In this document: positions 1 through 5,851 of the stretch, piece by piece
Layout of the letters: each line of letters begins with the position of its first letter
Position numbering within the stretch: the first letter of the stretch is position 1
DNA from: CAYONQ01 sp964405375
GTDB lineage: Bacteria > Planctomycetota > Phycisphaerae > Sedimentisphaerales > Anaerobacaceae
NCBI GenBank assembly: GCA_964405375.1
Contig: CAYONQ010000079.1
Location: 1 to 12,198, forward strand
Reading direction: 5' to 3'
DNA length: 12,198 nucleotides
Program-made: the position numbers and the translations under genes
Notes under the pieces: generated by a model
What the model was told of the DNA's origin: nothing
Databases searched by the model: none
What the model saw: the letters and a program-made list of their open reading frames with translations, nothing else

Positions 1-72
1 TTTTGTTTGATAATTGCTACCATCAAAATCCCTCTAATCGGTCAGTTTGAGTAATAATATAATCCAGAGTTC

Positions 73-96
73 GCAGATAAAATTTGACATATTTGC
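73..96. promoter_or_regulatory. Inverted repeat over the -35 box of gene A (putative operator)
   Basis: GCAGATA (73-79) and TATTTGC (90-96) form an inverted repeat with 10 bases between the arms and one mismatch in seven. It encloses the TTGACA -35 box at 84-89. The same element with perfect arms lies at 3150-3173 in front of the paralogous unit. The wider block 53-96 matches 3130-3173 at 42 of 44 positions by hand count. A repressor or activator site is an inference; no regulator gene is visible in the window. Confidence 0.4.
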
Positions 97-112
97 CGAT
101 TTCTGGTAGAAT
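84..112 (+). promoter_or_regulatory. Sigma-70-type promoter of gene A
   Basis: A perfect -35 box TTGACA (84-89) is followed after 17 bases by a -10 box TAGAAT (107-112). Both boxes and the spacing are retained in the paralogous unit (3161-3189), although the sequence between and after them has diverged, which supports function. The predicted transcript would start near 119 and carry a leader of roughly 90 nt before the start codon at 208. Confidence 0.7.
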
Positions 113-195
113 GGTGGTTTATCAAGTTAATAGTTAGAGTGCCGCTCGTGAGAACCGGCGGCGCAGTCAGGTTAACCCTAACACTTCTAAAAAAC

Positions 196-201
196 AGGAG
201 G
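196..201 (+). promoter_or_regulatory. Ribosome binding site that sets the start of gene A
   Basis: AGGAGG lies six bases before the ATG at 208. The reading frame is open further upstream to a GTG at 139, but the ribosome site, the signal peptide that begins exactly at 208 and the same arrangement in the paralog (AGGAGG 3264-3269, ATG 3276) all select 208. Confidence 0.85.
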
Positions 202-207
202 CGAAAG

Positions 208-2970
208 ATGAAAAAAAACAGCATTTCCGGTTTCGTGGGCATAGTGCTGGTATTGATGCTCAGCCTGCCCAATCTGGTCCTGGCAGTCGACTACGATTTG
301 ATTAAGGACGGCTACATTAACTGGAAGGACCTCGACGTCTTTGTCGATAAGTGGTTGTTCGATTGTTCGGTGGAAGATTGCAACGGCGCCAACTTCGACG
401 ACGATAATAACAACGTTGACTTTGATGACTATACCTTATTGGCACAACACTGGCTGGAGCAGTTGGCCCCTTCCTCTCCCCCAATCGGCTGGTGGAAGCT
501 TGATGAGTTATCGGGTACCACTGCCTATGATTCTTCCGGCAACGACTATAATGGCACGGTGGTTGGAGCGGCTTGGGAGCCAGGTGGCGGGCAAATAGAT
601 GGTGCCGCGCGTTTTGCCAGCGGTAGCCAGCGTATCGAAATCCCTACTGACGGAATGAGCGCATCGGCGGGCACAGTCGCCCTTTGGGGCCGTCCGGAAG
701 GGCCGCAGACACAGTACTACAGGTATTTTTTCGCCTGTCGTGACCTGCCTGGCGGCGACAACAGAGTCCAGCTTTATTTGTACCAAACAACTATGCAGTT
801 GGGCGCGGGGCTTGGTGGCGCGTATAACTTAAACACGAACATTATGACTTTAAGCACTGACACATGGTACCATATAGCCCTGACCTGGGACGGAACCAAT
901 TACATCGTTTATGTAGATGCCAATAATGTTGCTTCCGGGACCTACAGCGGCTTAAGCAGCATAACGACTGGGGGAGATATCGGTAATGACCACCAGGACA
1001 GGGACAAAGCTTTTTACGGTCTTATCGACGATGTTGGCGTTTGGAACTTAGCGCTGGACGCCAACGAAGTCGAGTGCATCTATCTCAATGGCATCACATT
1101 GCTGCCGACGCCGGGCAGGGCAACCAACCCCAACCCGAATAGTGAGGCAACGGACGTTAATATCAACGCCGACCTGAGCTGGACGGCAGGCACCGGCGCT
1201 GATTCGCACGATGTGTACTTCGGCACCGATGAATCGCCGGATGCAGGTGAGTTCAAAGTCAACCAGACCGAGACCACATATGACCCCGGAACATTAGACT
1301 ACTATACTACCCACTACTGGCGAATAGACGGTAATAACGCTTATGGAACGACCACAGGCAATGTCTGGAACTTCACAACAGAGGCAGCGCCAGGGCCGCC
1401 GGGCCAGGCGAGCAACCCGTCTCCTGCCAACGAAGTAAACAATGTGGACATTTACGCGGATTTGAGCTGGACGGCGGGTGCCGGCGCGACAAGCCACGAT
1501 GTGTATTTCGGCACAATCAGTCCAGGTGCGTTCCAGGGCAATCAGCCAGGCACTACCTTCGACCCCTGTATTATGGATGCCAACACCACTTACTACTGGT
1601 GCATAGACGAGAAGAACACTTATGGAACGACCGCCGGCGATGTGTGGAGCTTCACCACGGCTGTGCCCGGGGTTCCCGTTGCTAATTTCATGGTGATACC
1701 GACGAGCGGCTGGGACATTTATTACAAACCGGAGTTTGTCAGCAAGGCAACGGGCGATATTACCAGCTATCTGTGGGAGTTTGGCGACACACAGACCAGC
1801 ACCGGTAGGGCGCCGAACCACCAGTATTCGTCAGCCGGCACGTACACTGTGACGTTAACTGTAACCGGCCCCGGCGGCTCGGACAGTATGACCAAGACAA
1901 ACCACATCACCGTGAACGACTTTAACGACTACCCGTATGCTGACTACAATATCACCGAGCCCAATATGGCCCAGTGGGATGATGCGGTGGATGCCATCGA
2001 AACAGCCGGCGGCGGGCGAATCCTGTTCGGCTTCTCCAGCCAGACCATTTACGTCAACCATCACCGGGACTTCTTCGGTAACAACTGCATCGTTGACGGC
2101 CAGGATAAGAACGTCAAGTTCTACTACAACGGCCCTGATGACTGCAGTCAGACGGAAGGCCAGGACGCCTTGATTCGGTTTCACGGTAACGACAACATCT
2201 TCCGTAACCTCGATTTCGACCGGTTCCCCGAAGGTGTTCACATCCGAAGTGGCAACCGTAACCTGATAGAGAACTGCAATGTCGGTGTCATTTGCGAGGA
2301 TGCGATGAGTATGAACGGCGGCGGCTACGAGTGCTTCGATTGTATTATGCGCAACTGCACCTATGGCGCGTCTGATGACAAGGCGGTTATGGTCAACAAC
2401 GGCGGCCGCGGTGTGTTCAGGAACCTCAGCTTCACGAACAGCACACAGCCGATTCGCTGCACCGGCTCGACGGGAGAGTATGTAATAAGACACTGTAATG
2501 TCGGAGGCGAGTCTAACAGCTTTAGACACAGTGGCGGCAGCCCCGGTCAGCTCGTTTACGTTGAGGAGAACACCGTGAACGCAAAGCGTGGCATACGGGT
2601 GTATGGCAGTGCCCATGCCATCATCCGGCACAACACATTCACCGGCGGCAACTACCACGGCGTCTATGTCTTTGATTCTGCGAAGGTACGGCTGGAGCAT
2701 AATAACATCCAGAACTTCACCCAGGGCGGGGTTATGATTCAGAACACAGCCCAGGTGGACCTCGGCGGCGGCAGTGTCAGTATCGACGGCAGTTCCACTG
2801 CCGGCATTGGCGGCAACACGATTCAAGGTAACTCGCCGTACGACCTGATAAATCAGACCGGCTCTACCGTGAAAGCAAAGTTCAATTACTGGGACCATAC
2901 TACCGTTGAAAATGTTCTGCTGCTCGATGTTAGCGGTTCGGCTGATGTTGACCCGCTGGGAACGCCATAA
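208..2970 (+). CDS. Secreted modular protein A: dockerin-like, LamG, Fn3-like x2, PKD, parallel beta-helix
   Basis: Predicted exported protein of 920 residues. Residues 1-26 are a signal peptide (MKK start, hydrophobic core, cleavage after VLA). Residues 28-86 hold two dockerin-like calcium-loop/helix segments (around KDGYINWKDLDVF and DDDNNNVDFDDY, each ending in a W-L helix), here at the N-terminus. Residues 93-295 are a LamG/concanavalin-like domain starting GWWKLDE. Residues 302-393 and 399-485 are Fn3-like repeats (DLSWTAG, HDVYFGT, YYW, VWNFTT). Residues 490-569 are a PKD domain (SYLWEFGD, GTYTVTLTV). Residues 572-920 are a right-handed parallel beta-helix with repeated N-rich turns. 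In the helix, E697-D698, D724-K725 and R750 (in QPIR) fall in the order of calcium and catalytic residues in family 1 pectate lyases, so a polysaccharide lyase or carbohydrate-binding role is possible; the substrate is unknown. Monocistronic, with its own promoter and terminator. Domain calls are firm; enzymatic activity is inference. Confidence 0.88.
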   Translation: MKKNSISGFVGIVLVLMLSLPNLVLAVDYDLIKDGYINWKDLDVFVDKWLFDCSVEDCNGANFDDDNNNVDFDDYTLLAQHWLEQLAPSSPPIGWWKLDELSGTTAYDSSGNDYNGTVVGAAWEPGGGQIDGAARFASGSQRIEIPTDGMSASAGTVALWGRPEGPQTQYYRYFFACRDLPGGDNRVQLYLYQTTMQLGAGLGGAYNLNTNIMTLSTDTWYHIALTWDGTNYIVYVDANNVASGTYSGLSSITTGGDIGNDHQDRDKAFYGLIDDVGVWNLALDANEVECIYLNGITLLPTPGRATNPNPNSEATDVNINADLSWTAGTGADSHDVYFGTDESPDAGEFKVNQTETTYDPGTLDYYTTHYWRIDGNNAYGTTTGNVWNFTTEAAPGPPGQASNPSPANEVNNVDIYADLSWTAGAGATSHDVYFGTISPGAFQGNQPGTTFDPCIMDANTTYYWCIDEKNTYGTTAGDVWSFTTAVPGVPVANFMVIPTSGWDIYYKPEFVSKATGDITSYLWEFGDTQTSTGRAPNHQYSSAGTYTVTLTVTGPGGSDSMTKTNHITVNDFNDYPYADYNITEPNMAQWDDAVDAIETAGGGRILFGFSSQTIYVNHHRDFFGNNCIVDGQDKNVKFYYNGPDDCSQTEGQDALIRFHGNDNIFRNLDFDRFPEGVHIRSGNRNLIENCNVGVICEDAMSMNGGGYECFDCIMRNCTYGASDDKAVMVNNGGRGVFRNLSFTNSTQPIRCTGSTGEYVIRHCNVGGESNSFRHSGGSPGQLVYVEENTVNAKRGIRVYGSAHAIIRHNTFTGGNYHGVYVFDSAKVRLEHNNIQNFTQGGVMIQNTAQVDLGGGSVSIDGSSTAGIGGNTIQGNSPYDLINQTGSTVKAKFNYWDHTTVENVLLLDVSGSADVDPLGTP

Positions 2971-2978
2971 CGAGATAC

Positions 2979-3046
2979 GCTGAGCAAAGTTTAATGATAT
3001 TGATGGTAAAGCGTGGTGGTTTCAAAGCCGCCACGCTTTTTTTACA
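2979..3046 (+). repeat. 3' UTR block identical to that of gene B' (copy 1)
   Basis: These 68 bases, starting 9 bases after the gene A stop codon, are identical to 5586-5653. They include the terminator hairpin and the T tract. The similarity extends, with 13 differences in 135 positions by hand count, from 2971 to 3105 against 5578 to 5712. Confidence 0.9.
3008..3043 (+). terminator. Rho-independent terminator of gene A
   Basis: The nine-base arms GCGTGGTGG (3011-3019) and CCGCCACGC (3028-3036) pair with one G-U wobble around an 8-nt loop. The stem is extended by AAA/TTT and followed by seven T residues (3037-3043). It lies 40 bases after the stop codon, and an identical copy follows gene B'. 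Confidence 0.92.
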
Positions 3047-3149
3047 CTAATAGTTTCTGCCGTAGCACACCTTATTATTCCATCCGAAGCTTTTAAGTGT
3101 TGACCCCGTTAGAAGTTACAGAATGAGGCAATAATATAATCCAGATTTC

Positions 3150-3173
3150 GCAAATAAAATTTGACATATTTGC
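3150..3173. promoter_or_regulatory. Perfect inverted repeat over the -35 box of the second unit (putative operator)
   Basis: GCAAATA (3150-3156) and TATTTGC (3167-3173) are perfect complements separated by 10 bases that include the -35 box. The element is the counterpart of 73-96. Position and conservation suggest a binding site for a dimeric regulator that would compete with or assist RNA polymerase; this is inference. Confidence 0.45.
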
Positions 3174-3189
3174 AGACTACCGGTAGATT
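3161..3189 (+). promoter_or_regulatory. Sigma-70-type promoter of the mini-ORF / gene B' unit
   Basis: TTGACA (3161-3166), a 17-base spacer and TAGATT (3184-3189) correspond exactly in spacing to the gene A promoter. No terminator is visible between this promoter and gene B', so it probably drives both the 53-codon remnant and B'. Confidence 0.7.
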
Positions 3190-3275
3190 AATGATTACAA
3201 GTTGGCAAGCGGAGTTGCCAGTGGCGAAAAACAGTGGCGCCAGGTCAACCCCAAACTTTTAATAGGAGGTAAGCG

Positions 3276-3437
3276 ATGAAAAAAAGAAGTAATATTTTTA
3301 GTCTTGTGGGCGTAGTGCCCGTATTGATGCTCAGTCTGTCCAATCCGGTCTCAGCAGCCGACTATGGTCTGGTTAAGGACGATTCCATCGACTGGAAGGA
3401 CCTCGATGCCTTGAAGTATGTTGTAAATTTAATTTGA
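3276..3437 (+). pseudogene. 53-codon remnant of a gene A paralog: signal peptide plus half a dockerin
   Basis: ATG at 3276 is preceded by AGGAGG (3264-3269) with a six-base spacer, exactly as in gene A. The product would be 53 residues: a signal peptide closely matching that of gene A (MKK start, LMLSL core, cleavage after VSA near residue 27), then the first dockerin-like segment (DYGLVKDD to WKDLDAL). The frame ends at TGA 3435-3437. Nucleotide similarity to gene A stops near 3408, where new sequence begins. It looks like the severed head of the second paralog. Because the promoter, ribosome site and signal peptide are intact it may still be translated, either as a small exported peptide or as a leader ORF in front of B'. 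Remnant status is well supported; any function is speculation. Confidence 0.7.
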
Positions 3438-3521
3438 GGAGGCAGTAAAACGAGAAGGATTGGGAAAACTTTGACTGCGGATGGTTCGCAGCAAAAAGGG
3501 GGCTATTTGAGAGTGTTTTTG

Positions 3522-3527
3522 AAGGAG
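3522..3527 (+). promoter_or_regulatory. Ribosome binding site that sets the start of gene B'
   Basis: AAGGAG lies seven bases before ATG 3535 but only one base before ATG 3529 (the coding start reads ATG-GCG-ATG). The spacing favours 3535. The product then begins MKRLL, a normal signal peptide start. Confidence 0.7.
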
Positions 3528-3534
3528 AATGGCG

Positions 3535-5577
3535 ATGAAACGTTTATTAACAGTTTGTGCAGTGACAGTTTTTGTACTGGTGATAAGCAGCCCGCTCGTC
3601 TGCGATTTTGCAAAAGCAGCTGACGATGGCTGTGCCACCATCCAGGGGGGCACTATCATGGACCCTAAGGGCAATCCGATCACCATGGGGGTCGACAAGT
3701 GGGGCTACAACTACGCGGCACGTATATTTAATGGTCTTTATTTGAATTACTCAAGGCCGGAGCCACCATGGACTAAAGAGACTTTAGAAGCAGCTGACGA
3801 GAGCACTACTTCGTTAACCATGAAATGGAACGATGCCTGGCTCAGCACCCAGGACTGTGATGGCGACGGGCTGCTGGACCAGCACTATGGCTATAGCTCG
3901 TTCAGGGGCTCCGGTGCATGGGTGACGAACCACCAGACTGGTTCTTATGAAGTTGATGTCAACGGAGTGATTAAAGAAGCACATTGGACGTATTTCGCCA
4001 AGATTGTTGCCGCACCTTCTGATGCCTATACGGCGCCAAATGGAGACGGCGTCCTAATGTACTATGGAGCCGACGATGTAGAGATTGGCCCGGTCATTTG
4101 GACGGAATTCGCCATAGTACTGGAAGTTTTTAACGACCCCTTTGACGGTGTCCACGGAAGGCAGTACCTCAGTCCAACCAGTCCGGGACTTGGCTATTAC
4201 CACCCCGAGACTCCCGTTGCTGATTTCTTTGCGGTTCCGAGAACCGGCTGGGATATTTATTACACTACCGAGTTTGTCAGTCTATCGGCAGGCCAAATTA
4301 CCAGCTATCTGTGGGACTTTGGCGATGGTCAGACCAGCTCAGATATGGTGGCAAGCCATAAATATGCATCACCCGGTGCGTATACTGTAAGCTTGACCGT
4401 AACCGGGCCCAGCGGCTCAAACACTATGACCAAAGAGAATTACATCACTGTGAATGACTTTGATGACTATCCGTATGATGACTACATTCTCACCGAGCCC
4501 AACGAGAATCAGTGGTGGGCTGCGCTGGATGCCATCGAGGCGGCAGGCGGCGGCCGAATCCTGTTCGGCTTCTCTGACCAGACAATTTATGTCAGCGACG
4601 AGCGGAACTTCTACGGCAACAACTGCATCGTTGACGGCCAGGACAAGAACGTCAAGTTCTACTACAGCGGCCCCGATGACTGTAGTCAGACGGAAGGTCA
4701 GGACGCCTTGATTCGTTTTCACGGCGACGACAACATCTTCCGTAACCTCGATTACGACCGGTTCCCTGAGGGCGTGCATATGCGAGGCGGCAGTCGCAAT
4801 CTTATTGAGAACGTAACCGTCGACATTATCTGCGAAGATGCGACGACCTGGAACGGCGGCGGTAACTATTGTCTGGATTGTGTTATCCGCGACTGCACTT
4901 TCGGGCCTTCGGGCGATAAAACGATGATGATTAACAGCTGGGGCTCCACCAAAGCAAAGTGTGTTATAACCGGCTGTTATTCCTACAACGGCAACCAGCC
5001 CATCCGCTCGAGTAGTGGTGGATTACTTACGGTACGTAACTGCAAGTTTGAAGGGTCAAGCAATAACGGGCCGAGATTCGGCGGCAATGTTGAAAGTCTC
5101 GTTATCTTTGAGAACAACCACTCCGATGGTACCAAAAGCGGCCTGCGTTTGAGCAGTAGGGCCAATATCATCGTTCGCAACAACATTATGGAAAACTGTA
5201 GAGATTGGGGTATCCGGACACAAAGTACAAACGATATACTTGCCCGTATTGAAAACAACACGTTCAGCAACAACGGTGGCAACAAAGACACCGAAGGCGG
5301 TGTTTTTCTTGAAGACCATCAAGTACAGTTCGACCTCGGCGGAGGCTGGCTTGATGTCCATCGTGGCGGTTTGACTTCAGGCCCTGGAACCGTCGTTACC
5401 CCCAGCCAGGGCGGCAATACACTGACAGGGAATACAGATTACGACTTGATCAATAATAGCGGCCAAACGGTAAAGGCAGAGCGTAATTTCTGGGACCACT
5501 CGACCATTGCAGATGTCCTGCTGTATGATATTACCGGCAATGCCAGTGCCGATGTTGACCCACTGGGAACGCCGTAA
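3535..5577 (+). CDS. Secreted modular protein B': unrecognised N-terminal domain, PKD, parallel beta-helix
   Basis: Predicted exported protein of 680 residues. Residues 1-28 are a signal peptide (MKR, hydrophobic core, cleavage after AKA). Residues 30-222 form a domain I cannot name; it is rich in aromatic residues and Asp/Gly and contains MGVDKWGYNYAARIFNG, MKWNDAWL, DCDGDGLLDQHYG and GSGAWVTNHQTGSYE. The DCDGDG-LLD stretch resembles a calcium loop. Residues 227-306 are a PKD domain (SYLWDFGDGQTS, GAYTVSLTV). Residues 309-680 are the same beta-helix as in gene A, with E434-D435, D461-K462 (DKTMM) and R491 (QPIR) at matching places. It ends with the same residues as gene A (DVDPLGTP). The gene sits 97 bases after the 53-codon remnant with no terminator between them, so the two are probably co-transcribed. 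It lacks the dockerin-like, LamG and Fn3-like modules of A. Export and domain order are well supported. A pectate-lyase-like activity is inferred from residue order only. Confidence 0.88.
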   Translation: MKRLLTVCAVTVFVLVISSPLVCDFAKAADDGCATIQGGTIMDPKGNPITMGVDKWGYNYAARIFNGLYLNYSRPEPPWTKETLEAADESTTSLTMKWNDAWLSTQDCDGDGLLDQHYGYSSFRGSGAWVTNHQTGSYEVDVNGVIKEAHWTYFAKIVAAPSDAYTAPNGDGVLMYYGADDVEIGPVIWTEFAIVLEVFNDPFDGVHGRQYLSPTSPGLGYYHPETPVADFFAVPRTGWDIYYTTEFVSLSAGQITSYLWDFGDGQTSSDMVASHKYASPGAYTVSLTVTGPSGSNTMTKENYITVNDFDDYPYDDYILTEPNENQWWAALDAIEAAGGGRILFGFSDQTIYVSDERNFYGNNCIVDGQDKNVKFYYSGPDDCSQTEGQDALIRFHGDDNIFRNLDYDRFPEGVHMRGGSRNLIENVTVDIICEDATTWNGGGNYCLDCVIRDCTFGPSGDKTMMINSWGSTKAKCVITGCYSYNGNQPIRSSSGGLLTVRNCKFEGSSNNGPRFGGNVESLVIFENNHSDGTKSGLRLSSRANIIVRNNIMENCRDWGIRTQSTNDILARIENNTFSNNGGNKDTEGGVFLEDHQVQFDLGGGWLDVHRGGLTSGPGTVVTPSQGGNTLTGNTDYDLINNSGQTVKAERNFWDHSTIADVLLYDITGNASADVDPLGTP

Positions 5578-5585
5578 CAAGATGT

Positions 5586-5653
5586 GCTGAGCAAAGTTTA
5601 ATGATATTGATGGTAAAGCGTGGTGGTTTCAAAGCCGCCACGCTTTTTTTACA
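5586..5653 (+). repeat. 3' UTR block identical to that of gene A (copy 2)
   Basis: This is the second copy of the 68-base identical block described at 2979-3046, starting 9 bases after the gene B' stop. The similarity continues to 5712, where it ends inside the -35 box of the downstream ppdK promoter. This marks the right edge of the duplicated unit. Confidence 0.9.
5615..5650 (+). terminator. Rho-independent terminator of gene B'
   Basis: Identical to the gene A terminator: arms GCGTGGTGG (5618-5626) and CCGCCACGC (5635-5643), an 8-nt loop, and seven T residues (5644-5650). It separates the secreted-protein unit from ppdK. Confidence 0.92.
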
Positions 5654-5706
5654 GCAGCAGTTTCTGCCGTAGCACACCTTACTGTTCCATCCGAAGTTTT
5701 TAATCG

Positions 5707-5735
5707 TTGACATAAACGGTTTGGCGTAATATATT
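5707..5735 (+). promoter_or_regulatory. Sigma-70-type promoter of ppdK
   Basis: Perfect -35 TTGACA (5707-5712), a 17-base spacer, and -10 TATATT (5730-5735). It lies after the gene B' terminator and about 117 bases before the ppdK start codon, giving a leader of roughly 110 nt. The -35 box coincides with the end of the duplicated 3' flank; the equivalent place after gene A (3100-3105) reads TTGACC and has no -10 box. Confidence 0.7.
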
Positions 5736-5851
5736 ATTTATTCCTGTTTTCATTACAGAATCGTTTGTGGGATTGATATTCCAAAATACCAGGCGATGCT
5801 TGTAATTTGTGAGGTTGTGCGAATTTAAATTATTTGAAGGGAGATTTTGGA

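Noticed and set aside
139..207. Upstream GTG start giving gene A 23 extra residues.
   Set aside because: It has no ribosome site, it would place a charged stretch before the signal peptide, and the paralog supports the start at 208.
1855..2898. Long minus-strand open frame (347 codons) opposite the gene A beta-helix; likewise 1294-1821 on the minus strand.
   Set aside because: They lie wholly inside a well-supported gene with recognisable domains, have no ribosome site, and give translations without plausible domains. They are by-products of biased codon use on the coding strand.
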